Shown here in pieces: positions 39,555 through 53,128 of a DNA stretch of 64,000 bases. The stretch covers positions 14,935,001-14,999,000 of the forward strand of contig NC_092198.1 in NCBI RefSeq assembly GCF_043641665.1, written 5' to 3'. Positions within the stretch are counted from its first letter, which is position 1. The number at the start of each line of letters is the position of its first letter. Both the position numbers and the translations under genes were made by a program. The DNA is from Enoplosus armatus. Lineage: Eukaryota; Chordata; Actinopteri; Centrarchiformes; Enoplosidae. Below the pieces are notes generated by a model, which made no database searches, had not been told where the DNA came from, and worked only from the letters and a program-made list of their open reading frames with translations.

Positions 39555-40525
39555 GTCTGGGCCCCTTGGATTTCTTGGATTTCTCCTCTAAACTTCTCAG
39601 ATGTCTTCAGTTCAATTACTGTTTGAGCCTCAAAGCCATAAAACTCTCCAATATTTCACAACAAAAGCCAAGAATAGAGAAGACTGGAAAATGTACACAA
39701 ATGTGTTCTTCTTTAATCATCTCACAGCCCCTCAGATTTATCTTGGGTCCCTTTAGAGGGGGCCTGACCTCACAGGTTGGGACTCACTGACCATAAAACT
39801 AGCTTCACCTCCACCAGTTACAACTGTAAAATACTGTTTACACAGTGATGCATCAGTATTAACAATCTAATAATGTCATATATAATAACATATCACACAC
39901 AAGGACCATTTTCTGCACAAGTACATTTTTCTTATTATACTTCTGTACCTTTACTTAACTCACTTTTATTTTTACATTATTTTATTTGAGTACTTCTTTT
40001 TTAAAGGCCCGAACAGGGTGGTTCATAGGTCTGCAGTCTTGTTTCCCAAATGATCAATAGGTATACCCTCTTGTTGCATTTTACTGCTGTAGTTGTTTGC
40101 TTTATACACTGTTGGGTGGTTTAAACTACAGCAATGCATCATCTTCTATAAGATCATTATATGTTTGTAGCGTCGCTGTCCTGTGAGAACCATGTATATA
40201 TTGTGACAATGCATTTTCCAGCTAAACCAAGGGGGGTTTAAATAGTGTATGTAGGCAGGAAGAAACATTTAATCCTTTAGTTTATCAGAAAAAAAATCAA
40301 ATTCAAAATCACCAAATTAGGAGATACAAGGTTTTCACTTGACAGGAAGAAAAATTGTAATCTGAAAAGTAACTAGTAACTAAAGCTGTCAGACAAATAT
40401 AGTGGAGTAAAAAGCACAATATCTGCCTCTGAGATAGTAGAAGTATAAAGTTGCATAAAATGGAAATACTTCAGTAAAGCACACTAAAGCACAGTACTTA
40501 GTAAATGTACTACATTCCACCACTG
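39555..40525. mobile_element. Two hAT-family fragments in opposite orientation
   Basis: 39,555-39,995 is the forward-orientation interior with the composite insertion. 40,340-40,525 is the reverse-orientation 5' end (ACATTCCACCACTG). The sequence between (40,000-40,300) is unassigned. Confidence 0.5.
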
Positions 40526-43500
40526 CCAAGCACAGCAACAGTTTGAAACAGTCTGACTGTACAGATCTGCTCATCACCAGCAAGTCGCACAAGAGAGGGT
40601 TTCATGTATTTGCTGTGTCTCCCCCAATCAGGCATCTCTTCGGCACTTTGAGAAGTTAATCTTTGTTGACGGTGCATTGTGTACTCTTCCGTGGGCCGGT
40701 TGGGTTGGGATCTCTCCTGCAAAGCCCGGCCTGTGCTCATATAGAGGAGGATAATTACCAAACACGCAGCCGACAGCAGCGACACAAAAGCCGCTTTGAC
40801 TTCCTCACTACTGGTCGCCTCCAGGGGATGGTCCCGCTCCCTGCTCACCCTGCTCACCCAGACCACTTCTCATCACTCCTGAGAGGCAGAGACGTCTTGT
40901 TCCATAACAAGACATGAAACTGACTTCTTTCAGCTCCACTGAACTGGACATAAACCCCGACTGACAACCTCCAGTGCCCAAACAGAACAGGGAGAGGACG
41001 GGTGGGCCGGGACAGAGGACAAGAGAGGGGTGGGGGCGGCACAGGGCTCTCTAAATAAAGTTGTTATTCACTTTAATCTTACATCTTGGGGGGAAAAACA
41101 TACCAAAGCAACTTCAGTAGAAAACTGATTTGTCCGGTTCCAAAGGACCAACTGTGTAACATTTGCATGTTGACAGTTTCGGACATCTTTCACAGATGTT
41201 TGTCCTTTTTTTTTTTTAAGTCCCTGATGAGTAAATTTAGGATTGCTCTCGGAGCCACCTTCCCCCTCTCAGAGCTCAGCGCGTTGCAGCAGTGAGAGCT
41301 CGACGTGCTGTAAATGTAATGGGCCGGGACTGATTGTTTCTGACAAGCAACAAAACACATCGTCCCTCCCCTCAAATTAGTCCCCCAGGAGGGGGTGGGG
41401 TGAGGGGTTCATGTCCCAGGAGAGACGCATGGACAGGACAGCGTGCCAGCATATAGCATGAGCATGCATGTGACTTTCAGCATCTAACCCGGCCCGTACG
41501 GGTGATTTGTCTTTGCTCTTTACTGGTTCCAGTGATTTAGTGCTATATGAAAGTGGTGATTATGATTATGAAACTGTAAACAAAGCCTAGTTCATTTATG
41601 TTACTCCTTATGCCAGTTTGATGTTACATCTTCCCATTAGGTGACATTATTTTGTGACCATTAGAGTAGAATCAGCAACAAATTCTCACTTTTTTACAAA
41701 TTCCTTCAAATTTTAAAGTTTTAAAGTAAACACATGAATTAACTTAAAAATTATTGATGATGAATGATGAATTTTTGTGATGAAATTACTTTCACCTCCA
41801 ACACAACATCAAGGCCTTTTCACTTTGAAGCATTAGTTTAATATTGGCAACAAAATTTACTTTTCTATTTTGAAAAACTCTTCTAAAGATAAATTTAAAG
41901 GCACTCTTTGGAGTTTTAATTGCACTTTGTTTACATTTGACGGTCTGCATGCACGCTTAAGGCTTAACAAACACATCGAATGCATTTTTTTCTCCACATA
42001 AAACCAAGACTTTATTTATTTTTTCATAACAGTTAGATAAATGCAAAAGTGGAGCAGCTGAGGCAGCACAGAAATGAATTGCTGTCGTGCACGCTGAAAA
42101 GTGTTCTGCCAAAATAAGGCAAAAAAAATACACTGGCACCTTCAGGTATAAAATAAAGTAATGTACAAGTTGCATGAACCTTTTGCTCCTATAAGTGTCA
42201 TTAAATTTAGAAATGAAATTAGAAAGAAGACAACAACAAAACCCTGATGCCGACAGACTGATGGAGCTGAGTGATTTAAAGCTGACTCTGGTCGCTGGAA
42301 ATCCTAAGTGGAAATAATTTACTTTTTTCTAAACTAATAAGGCAATCAAGGTTTAAATATAGAATATTGTTGACACAATGTAAAAGCTGCATTTAAATAG
42401 ACAAAGTTTGTAAAAGCGGAGGAACTGCACTACAGATCCTTGTTATCCAGTTATATTATTCATAGTGGGCCAGGGATGAATAGGCAGTTAGACTGGAAAT
42501 AAAAGGCAGTTAGCTAGTCAGTTAGCAAGGGGTTAGCTTTAAAGCAAGCCCTGATTTGTGAACGAGGGAGTGGGAGGAGTGGTGGAGGGCTTGGCGTTCA
42601 GGAAAGCCTCTCCTGGGCCAGAAGAAAAGGATTTGGCCCAGATGCAGGCAGCGATGTTAACTTTGAGTGGCCCCTGTGGCTCAAGCTCAGTACCCCCCTC
42701 CTTCTTACTTCCCAAGCCCCCAGGTTGCCTTTGCATGACATCATCCCTAAACTATGCCCCCCATACCCATGTGAATCTGAGCTGTCACAATCGGCAGCCC
42801 CCCCATTAAACTGTACTGCGCTGCAAACCCATACGTTTCTCTCCCCCCGCCTTCCCCTCTCTTCTTCTACCACCAATCTCCTCCCTTCTTCTTCTTTTTT
42901 AACCCCCAGAAAGGCATTGTTTGAGTCAGGGCTTGATCAAAAAACTGTTGCCCGCCAACCACAGGGCTTTCTGTAAATTCAATAAGGCCACCTTAAAGAT
43001 TTTCCTAATTAATGGATGACATCTTTGGCTGGAGGAGAGGCTAGGCATTCTGCTCCAGCTCGCTCTTTGTTCGCCTCCTAATTAACTTTCCTAGGTCACT
43101 CAGGTCCCCGCAACCTGAGAGTGAAGAGCCCCCATTGAGGAGGGAATTGTAAACTTACTTTTTTTGCCTCGGCACTTAAAAGGGGAAAGCAACTATAGGG
43201 AACAGAAAATATCCTATTTAAGTCCTTTGTGAGTGAACTGCTTGCACATGTTCCAATAAAGGAAGTCTTCTAAATAAGCTGCCATGTTGCTCTCCGCTCC
43301 CCCCTTTTCTCCCTTATTCCACCTCTTTCACTCCCGGCTCCACAGAAAGGTTATGAATGATAGCTCTGGGTTGGGGGGGGGGGGGGGGGTATAAAGGGCC
43401 AAAGGACAGCATCTGGGCATTGTGGAATTGTGAGCATCTGAAACTCTGAGGGAATTTGAGGATGGGAAAGCACTGAGCTGCTGGGTGGTGGGCTGGATGA

Positions 43501-46500
43501 TTGAGAAAATGTGGTGGATATGAGAAAAAAAAAAAACAAGTGCCTCTTTGCCCTCATCATTGTTTGGGTGTTTCTAAAGGACCCCATGTCTCCCAGCTGC
43601 TTTCATCACTCCTCATCTTTATCTTTCAAAGTTAAAAAAAAACAACAGTCCTACAGAAACACAACTACATATGAAAGACACGCAGTTTCATTTCATGACT
43701 TAAAACTGCCACAGATAGAGACAACATGCATTGTATTGTCATATTTTATCATAAGCAGTAATATAAAAGTATTTGAGTGCTTTATTTGTTAATTACAACT
43801 GACATTTATCCTGAGAGCGATACACACCTACATCATTTTTAATCTCTGATTGGTTTGTTACACAATCTGCAATAAAGGAGCATATCTGAGATGTCCTGGC
43901 AGCTTTAGAAATACCACAGACTGTAGTATTATTCAGTTACTGAGTGGTAGTAATGAAATGAAGTAGTCAATGAAATATTCTGTATAGACTTTTAAAATAT
44001 TCAATGACAGTCTTTAACACATGAGGACATTTTGCAACAATTCAACATTTGGCTGTTTAGCGGTGTTTCAAAGTAGTCAGTAATTAGAAATCCACTTCAT
44101 AAGGAAACAGACAAATGAATACTTCGGTATAGGCACGACATTAAATCACACATAAGAATCTTTGCAGCAACATCTGGCTGCCTCATTACACTTGTGACCA
44201 TTCGACGAATGAACACTGTGTACAAAGATAACGGTAATGTAAACATATGTGTGTTATGTAGTTGTATAAAGGCACATATATAGGCAGTGGCATTGCAAAC
44301 TAGCTTAGACTATAAATGCTGTGGTTTGTGCCATTAGTCTGATATATTCTTGTCTCTAAAAAAAAAATTAACATTAAATAAATTAAATACAGCATATGGA
44401 TTTATTAAGCAATACATGACCAGTAACTAAAATGAATAAAAGAATGATGATATATATGATATGTGCGGGAATTCAACCTTTTCCTTCACATGATTTCATT
44501 TCCTCTGCACTTATCTACCATGCGGTGTAACTTTTGTACTGGACAGTGGCCAGACACACGATGGCCTATCAGATCCAAGTAGACCTTCTTCTATTGTTTT
44601 TCATTCCACTTTAGAGGTCATTTGTATGTATGCACAGAAAACTTTAAAATACTAATCTGCAAAATTACAGCAGCATTTTGTTAGGTTGAAATGAAATGAC
44701 CACATAGCTACCTATCAAAGTTACTCACCTACAAATGCCGCACGCTAATCAATATTCTCATCATGTCACCTGACATACACGAACCTAGATCTGCTCTCCA
44801 AAGAACCTCATCACACACACTGCAATGATGCTGATTCAATCAATGAGTCGCCCGTCTCCTGTGTGTCCGGATGTGTATTAAGACCCATGAGGTGAGTGTG
44901 AGGCTCCTGATGACAGCTCCTGTGCTGCAGGATCCCCGAGGGTTAATGAAGAGCGGAAACTGTGACCCCCAGACTGTGACCGTTGAACCTGACCTGTGGA
45001 GCCAGCAGGATAACATCAGGAGGAGCAGGACCGACTGCTGATCAGAGCAGGACAAACACCAGAATGACTGTCAGAGTGACTCCAGGTGAACCGCTGCTGT
45101 GGAAGGAGCTGACGACAGCCATTCAGCAGTTAATCTGTCTGACGGCTGCGACCACTGTTCACACTGCCACTGCTTTTTAAAGACATTTAGAAGCTGTGTG
45201 AGGATGGCACATATACATGAAACTCCCTTTTTCTGTGATATGCCACTGATGGGCAGCAAACTGTTCAAGTCCCCCTCCACTCAAAAATGTGTGTCACTGA
45301 AGTCTGTGATCACCTTAAATCTGAGTTTAAGACTTGAACATTCAAGCATCACAACTAGTTTGGAGCCAATCGTGGTCCAATATGCACCTTACATATTGTG
45401 ATGTGGACTCTTGAAGCCTACAATGGACATGCACTGAGAATGGACTTTTCAAATTACTTACTTTTTTAAATCAAGAATATTTGCACATTCATAGATCGAG
45501 ATTGTTCAATGCAAGAGGAGTTTTAAAAGTTTGAATCAGGTAAATTCACTTTTTTTCTGGATCAGACACAAAATATTGTTCCAAGCAGAGTATGTGTATA
45601 TGTCTTAAAACATGTTGTGTTTGGTCATTCATAAGACCTGGTGGGATTAGTCAGGCATGTTAATGAACAACAAACATACAATCAGTTGTAAATATTACTT
45701 CACAACTTGAAGTCCTCATCAAGTTGAAGAAGCCTAAAGACTAAAGATCTGTTTACTAAAAACTGCTTCAAGCCCTTTAAACGATAGATAAAGTTGAATA
45801 AAAGAAAATAATAAGTTGCCTGTGTCTTTAAGATGTGATGCATCTGTGCCAAAGTTTAGACATCAGATTAGAGTTTTGCAGTCACTCCAACATTAATACT
45901 TGAAGCACAAACTCAGCTGAATGAGTGAGCATCTTCTACTGAACACATATAAATCATATAGCATGTGTCATGATGTGCATGTGGACATTGATAAGTATTA
46001 AAAAGTTTGAATAAAGCAACAAGTGTAAAATGAAATCACAAATGTCGTAAGCTGTTCTTACAAAGTGTATCCATTTGTGTTGCCGTCTGTCACTGTTTAA
46101 TGCAAAGTTAAATTCACAATACAGTGTGAAGGAGTTTAATCAGGGTATGTTGACTCTTGTCTGCTATAGATTAACCCCTTGTTATCGATACACGTCGTGA
46201 AATCATTATTGGTTATTTGCATGATTTGATTTGATTTACACAAAAACACAATCCAAGGGATCGCACGTTAAAGGGAGAACACTTATTTCCAACATGGTCA
46301 CAAGATGTGAAAAGACAGAAATAAAACATATAATATATTAAATTAAACAATAGTCTCCAAACCAACACTGAACCAAACTGAAACAGCCACATCAACACAC
46401 CTAAACACAACAAAAACAGACCAACAGCTCAAGTAGAAATGTCATTAATAATATGTCCTCTTACCCCATAAATAAGCTCTAACCTGAAAGTAAGTCTTGT

Positions 46501-47743
46501 TTTTGTCAATTTCATATTCAATGATTTCACTGTGAGTACAAAAATACATACATTTCACCCACAAATGTAGTCAACATAGTCAAATCCTGGCACTTTCACA
46601 CACCACATCAGGCTGCATATCAAATGAACTGTAGATACATTGATCACATCGCGGGCTCCTTGGCTCTCACATGTTTGTCTTTGCAGTGTGAACAGACTAA
46701 GCCCCTCTACTCAGCTGTCATAATTTGTTAACGAGTCTTTTCAGGGAGGGAAAAAAGAAAAAGAGAAGACAGAAAAAAAGAAAAGAAGGCTCTTCACGAG
46801 TGACTGAAAGCAGAGGTCCATCCAGAGAGGGAACCCAGGGGCGACATCAGACCGATTTCAGACCAGCCCGTGATGGCATCTCTGTATATTTTAATATTAA
46901 TGACCCCGGCCGCAAAGCCGCCTCTAAGCCTCCAACAGGTGCCCCAGCCCCACTCGAGTCTGAAAAACCGGGATCATTCAACATCCCGCTATCCATCACC
47001 ACCACCGGGCAATAAAGACCGCAAATGAGGAGGATGAAGGCAAAGAGGAGGAGAGGGAAAAAAGACATAAAGAGTGGAAGGAGAGTTAGAGAGTCAGCCA
47101 TCTCCTGCAAATACGTTTTTGAGTCACTTTCCCCAGCTGAAACACGGGTCGATATTCCCCCCCTCCCTTGAGAAAGAGATTGACTTTTGTTTGGAGTTTG
47201 TGAGAAGTGGGAATCAGAAGCGGGACAATGGGACTCCCCACGGTGAGAGGCTGAGAGGAGCCATCTCAAATCAGTCAGCCAGAGGACTGACTAATCCGTC
47301 CATTGTCCCTCCCCAGCCACCGGCCGCACATCAACACATTCGCCCCCCATTGTCCCCCACCCTCATGCAGCGGGATTTGCTCTCCCCAACAGCCAGTTTT
47401 GTCCACGGCAGTTCGAGCGGAAGTTTCTCACTGACAATTTGCCCCAAATAGATTTGTCAGAGCGTCCAAATGCACCGCACCGACTTGTGGGTTTCTGGGT
47501 TTGGGTTCTGAGTCTGTGTTTTTCTGGGGGGACTCCTCCATGTTGAGGCCTTGGCGTGTGTGGAAATGTGTGCACGAGTCTGCATGTGTGCATGCAGAGG
47601 TGGAGGAGATGGTGTGGTAGTCCTGAGGGATGCGGGTCTCACTTTAGGAAATCATGTGTGGTGGGTTCACTGTACTGCTCAGAAAACCGGACACTTGTGT
47701 TTCTTGATGAGTAAAGTATGGACACACCCACTGGGGCCACTAG
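40526..47743. other. Intergenic interval upstream of nr2e1
   Basis: No supported exon. Holds a poly(T) run at 41,209-41,217, unique GC-richer blocks at 42,540-43,150 and 46,790-47,010 (CGGCCGCAAAGCCGCC, AATATTAATGACCC), and a G17-18 run at 43,372-43,389. Open frames here are unsupported. The GC-richer blocks may be regulatory. Confidence 0.4.
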
Positions 47744-48389
47744 CAGAGGTGGAAGAAGTATTCAGATCCTTTATGTAAGTAAAAGTACTAATGTTGCACA
47801 GTAAAACTGTACTTACAGCCCCGCATTCAAAATCTTACTTGAGTAAAAGTATGTACAATCATCAGGAAAATGTACTTAAAGTATCAAAAGTAAAATGCAG
47901 CAAAATGTCCCCTGTGAGTTTTATATAAATATACTATTATACATTATATCATCAGATTGTTATTACCCGTGTATTAATGTGGTTAATTCACCTGGTTGAG
48001 GTGGAGCTGACTTTATTTTCATTATGGATTAATCTACTGATCAGAAAATAGTGAGATGTGTCAATCACAACTACCCAGAGCCCAAAGTGACAACTTCACA
48101 ATGCTTATTTTGTCCAATCAATAGTCCAAACCTCAAAATTGTTTAAAAAAAAATTAGAATTAAGATAATAAAGGGGAAAAAACAGAAAATCCTCAAATTT
48201 GAGAAGCAGGAAGCATGAAATGTTTTAACATTAACTTTTGCATGAAAAATACCCGTTGGGTAGTTTAATTTATAACAAAGCACTATATTTTATAAGCACT
48301 TCATATGTGTTGTATGCACAAATCTGTTGAACTTGAAAAGTAACTAAAATACTGCACTAACTCAAGTACTTAGTTACATTCCACCACTG
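47744..48389 (-). mobile_element. Full-length hAT-family copy, reverse orientation
   Basis: Bounded by CAGAGGTGGAAGAAGTATTC and the complement CAGTGGTGGAATGTAACTAAG. Flanking octamers GCCACTAG and GCCAGCAG match at 6 of 8 positions, consistent with a decayed hAT target duplication. 646 bp, non-coding. Confidence 0.7.
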
Positions 48390-50275
48390 GCCAGCAGTAC
48401 TAGACTAATATATGTGGGCCATTCATCAAGAGGAGCATGTAATTGCACATGTATGTTATCAGCTGGTCAGTCCGCTTATTATGACCCATAAACAACTCCC
48501 TTGGTAGAATACAGATACAGTGTTTGACTCACTGCAGTATAACTAGCACAGGCTGTCTTTGTGTTTGTTACCATGTTGGGTGAAATAAAGAGCAACTTTA
48601 TTCACTAAAGCCTAAAGATAGAAATAAAAAAACAACAACAACAACAACAACATATGTCCCCTTGTCCTTATCTAACAGGAGGAAGTTGCACAGGACAAAA
48701 CAGACTCAGTGGCATCATTTTTTTTTATTCATGTCTACTTTAATTCACATATTAATCCAACAAAGGCTGGGGTACCTATAATAATAATATAGAAAATAAA
48801 AAAAAATGAGAACACATTAAAAAGTCAGTTCAGTCTGTTGATCAAGTGTCCAGATTTCAATTTCCATTTGAAAGCCTGAAGATTAGTTTTTGTCAAATAT
48901 TATCATAATTGTCTTGATCTAGCTGTCAAATAAAGGCTCCAGATGTTGAGGGTTTGTCTTAAAGTTTTGACTATTTGATGTTTCGATACAAAGTTAAATG
49001 CTTTCCCAGGCCTCGTGGGAGAACAGTCACAATACTGGATCCTGATTGGCTGAATTCACCGGTTTGTCTGATTGTCAGGATCAGAGCAATTACTGGATTA
49101 GGGGACTCTGTCTAGATCTGACTGCAGAATAAAGATGGACTCCTTAAAATACAATGACGCCACATTGACATGACTCACTAAAACATGATCAAATGTGAAC
49201 TTAATCCTTAAAAAAATATCTTTGATTACTTATAAATAAAGAAGTTAGGCCCCTTTAAGTTTAGAACAAGCACGCTGACAGGTGACCTGCATCTCTTTAG
49301 TGGCTCCTGTTGTAGAACTGTCCGTGGTGCTGAAATCTGGCTGCATAATTTTCACTTCTTTGGAAGGTTTCATCATATTTAAGACTATGGCGCATTAATA
49401 CGATGCAGGAGAGTTGCTCTAGCTTTGTTGAGCAAACCTTTCAATCACATTTTTTTCTGACTGTATCTGCCATCAAAACAAAACTGCGGACGGAATGATT
49501 CTTCTCTGTTAAGATGATCATCACCCGAGTTGAACAGCAGCAGTGTCTTGCGGGCTAGAAGATGACTGTGATCCTCCCCGGTCAGTTTTAAAGATGCACG
49601 GCTGCCTGGGTCTTATTTGGTCGGCTTGAATTCTCCTCATTATTTGCTCTCCGGAGCTTTGTGACTTCTCCCTAAAGCCAATTGGTTCACGCCTGGTCGG
49701 TTAGGGGCCTGCACAGTGATAGCAGTGCATAAAAAGATGGTTAACTGGCCTCCAGTCGGTGATTGTTATGTTTTACCATCTTTAAATACTGTATTGAACG
49801 AGGGCTGTTGTTATTATAATTCTCACATCATTAAAATGTCATTAAAATGGAAGAAATCAACAGGTGTGTAAACCGAGTATACCTATGACAACATCCTATT
49901 TACACCTGACTTGTGTTTTCTCGCCGTTCAAACCCCTCTAAAGCCTCTCTGCATTGTTTAGCAGTGACTTCTGTTGGACTCTCACTCGTTCCTCGTTGTT
50001 CAAGTCTATCCTATAGTATGTCAAGTATCCGCATACTGATGCTGAGCCCCCCCCCCAAAAAAAAAACAGATACACAATCCACTGGCCCCCTTTGTTAACG
50101 TCATTTCATTGACTGTTGGAGGAGAAGAGAGTCACTAATACAAAAAAAGTGAAAGAAGGCAACCCCGGCAACCATGATGTTGGTTATATTTGTGTAAAGG
50201 CTATCAGTGAATGACGAGGATTAGGACGAGTTAAGGAGATTATGTCACACATTCACCATTCACCCGCCCCGGCAG

Positions 50276-50278
<3 letters not shown>

Positions 50279-50315
<37 letters not shown>
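50279..50315. repeat. (CA)n microsatellite
   Basis: About 18 CA units in intergenic sequence upstream of nr2e1. Confidence 0.9.
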
Positions 50316-50317
<2 letters not shown>

Positions 50318-50519
50318 AGAAATAACTGAAAATGTTATTGATCTGTGAGAAATGGCAGCGTGATTTTCAGTGTATTAATTCTAGAAACATGAATTCTGCT
50401 TTTGGGGGGGTCTCCTGTTTTAATTTGGCAAATGAATCCAATACGACAAGTGGTCGTTATAAGACAAAGAATATGTAATCCTTTAGGAGAAGTCGAGAAA
50501 ATAGTCCCCATCATTAAAG

Positions 50520-50830
50520 TGTATTGCAGCCTTTATTATGTGGACCATTTATAAGTGGTAAATTAAACACAATATGTGGCTATGCGCTTCCCATTGAGAA
50601 GCTGAGGCTTTCTATGTGTCCTTGCAGGAAAATCAAAGGAATATTGTAGTGATTTCTCCTCGGGCTTGTTAGTCTCCAGCCTGGGCTGTTCAGCTAAAGG
50701 GCAGGTTGAAAGACACAACAATGGCTGATTGCAATTAACTACGCCTCTCCGCCTCGCCCCTGTCCGCTTAAATCGACACTTTGTGAGTCCATATGGCCTT
50801 CAGTGTACCGTGGGAATGAACACAATTAAA
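50520..50830. promoter_or_regulatory. Candidate conserved non-coding element D with SOX-like site
   Basis: Unique block about 2 kb upstream of nr2e1. It holds AACAATGG (50,717-50,724), a SOX-type site, eight bases before CAATTAA (50,732-50,738), a homeodomain-type site. SOX2 is reported to regulate mammalian Tlx, so the pair is plausible, but the motifs are short. Confidence 0.35.
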
Positions 50831-52136
50831 AACAGAATATGGATTTCTGGAGTTACCCGGCGAAAGCACAGCAAGCTGTCAAGGTCAGGGTGTCAGTGAG
50901 CGGGCCCCGCAGCCCCGACCCAGACCCTCCGGACAAGCCGGGCACGGTTTGCACCCCGGTGTCCAAAAACCGATCACTGACTGCAGGGGGCGACGGGAGG
51001 TGTGCGACACCAGAGTGGATGTTGATAACCCTTAAACCAGTTTAGCCTCTAGTTAAAGAGAGTTAGTGAATCAATCAGTCAATGAATGAATCTGAAGGCA
51101 TTGAGGCACAAGAGAGTAAATTAAAGAGCGTATCGAAGTATTACTATCATTGCAGTTTAATTATTTATTGAGTGGAATGTAAATGTACAATTATCTTTAT
51201 TACAGTGAATGCGGGAGAGAAGTCAAATAAAGAGTGTGACAGTAGTGGAAGAAGTGTAACAACTAAGATTGAAATATTTTATTTTAGATACTTTAATTGG
51301 TTTATTTATGTATTTTATTGATCGAGTGCGCGTTTTTATAAGATATTAATGATTAGAATGCAGAAGAGTCATCACTTTCAATTTCCTGTATTGTTTTTAT
51401 TAACTACACTGATTAAAATTAAAAGTCCACAACTTTTTTTTCCTCCTTTTTATTATGTCACATTCCAGGAGGCTTGTTTTTAGTGCCAATACTCTGTTCA
51501 CTGCTGCCCAGCTGAGGGGCTCTAACTTCAGATTGACCACATTAATCAATCGATGGCAAATCCTTTGAATGGACACCGGTGAATAACAGCAAAAAAGCAC
51601 CTGCAGCAAGTCGAAAAACACTGTGATCAATGAAGCTCCAGGCGACTTTAACAAAGGAAAGAGAACGTCATTACGTGCAAGATGTGAGATATTATAACAA
51701 ATATCCGGTACATCAATAATGCAAAAAAATCAGTCACTGATCCGTGACTTCAGTGACTCACCTTAAAGCCTAAGGACTGCATGTGTAAACAGTCATGGTC
51801 ATGTGTAAGTTTTCTTCAAGTTTTCTTGTGTTGCATTTTATTTTATTTTGAACATGTGATGTTATATTTTGAAGTGTGTGTCTTCGACAAGGGTTATTGT
51901 GGGTTTATTATACGTCTTTTTTAGTTGGTGCACGCAGCCTAAATAAATGAATCTAGACCTAAAACATATTGAAATGTTGCAGAAAACATGCTTTTGTTGT
52001 TGCGTTGCCTCTTGATCCATGAGCAAGGCACTTCACATCACTTGCACACACATTCACATTCACACGATCGGCCACACAAACACACACACACTCACACTCA
52101 CACACACTCACACGCGCGCGCTCCCTCACACGCCAG

Positions 52137-52144
52137 TGACGTCA
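52137..52144. promoter_or_regulatory. Palindromic CRE upstream of nr2e1
   Basis: Perfect TGACGTCA, 580 bp before the ATG and just after a CA/CG-rich tract, near where the GC content rises. Likely promoter-proximal; the transcription start was not located. Confidence 0.5.
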
Positions 52145-52727
52145 GGCTGGAGTTTGGAGTAGAAAGCCAAGTGGATGAAGGAAGTGGAGATCTCCACCCT
52201 CCAGCCTCCCCCTGACACTTCTCACAAATATCACCGAGGCTTATTTGAGGAACTCGCACCACAAAGTCACGTCGTGCCCTGGTTTTAACACGCGTTCCCC
52301 TGTCAGAATATCCGAACATTGATTTTTCTTTTTTCACCGTCGGATGCGCTTCAGGCAGCGTTTTCCCCAACTCCAACTTTATGCACCGGCTGGAGGGCTG
52401 CTGTCGCCGTTAACCGGTCGCTGTCCCGGGGCTGCAGTCCGGTTCTCCGCCCGCACAGGGACCCTGCACATCGGAGGCGGTTGTCTGATACAATGTGCAA
52501 TCGCCTGTCTTAATTTGGGGGTCCTCGATCGGAGAACTGCTCTCTGTCAAGTTGGGCAACTCGGGACACTGACTCGCCGATCTCATCGCTGCTGGTAAAG
52601 ATTTCCAGGAAAGTGCTGCGGTTTCCCGAATTGTATTGTATTGGTTTGTTTTTTTTTGTCAGCAAGAATAAGAAGAGAAAGAGGACATTTTTCACTCTGA
52701 ACTTTACTGTTAAGTCGAGTATCCATG

Positions 52728-53074
52728 ATGAGCAAACCCGCCGGCTCAACAAGTGGCTGTCTGGATATTCTGAATGTCAAATCAAGTAAGTGGCGCTTTT
52801 CTCTCCTCTGATGCCTCAGCAGAATGTCGAGCAGCCCGGTGTGTTAGAATAAGAAGTCTGTGACGGGCCTTTCTCTGGCGTGTAAAACAAAAAAACCCCC
52901 AAAAAAACAACACGAGAAAGCTGCTGCACCTTGACTGCACGGGTACTTGTGATATGTCTCATGTCGTCGGAGCTTCACAACAGTAATGAAGTCACTTCGG
53001 TCCTCGTGGTCTGACAGAAATGTGAGTGGTGATCCGTGGGGAATAGCTGTCGTCCGTGTCTTTTTCATGAGTAG

Positions 53075-53128
<54 letters not shown>

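Noticed and set aside
40510..40866. 118-codon minus-strand frame with a hydrophobic segment (AAFVSLLSAACLVIILLYMS)
   Set aside because: It opens at GTG directly after TGA TGA, has no clear splice acceptor, runs into the end of a hAT fragment, and matches no family I know.
44840..45055. Minus-strand frame with a signal-peptide-like start (VLLLLMLSCW)
   Set aside because: Only 71 codons, overlapped by a plus-strand frame, with no further exon or similarity.
46847..47269. 140-codon minus-strand frame
   Set aside because: Overlaps equally long frames on the other strand, unsupported by splice sites or family resemblance.
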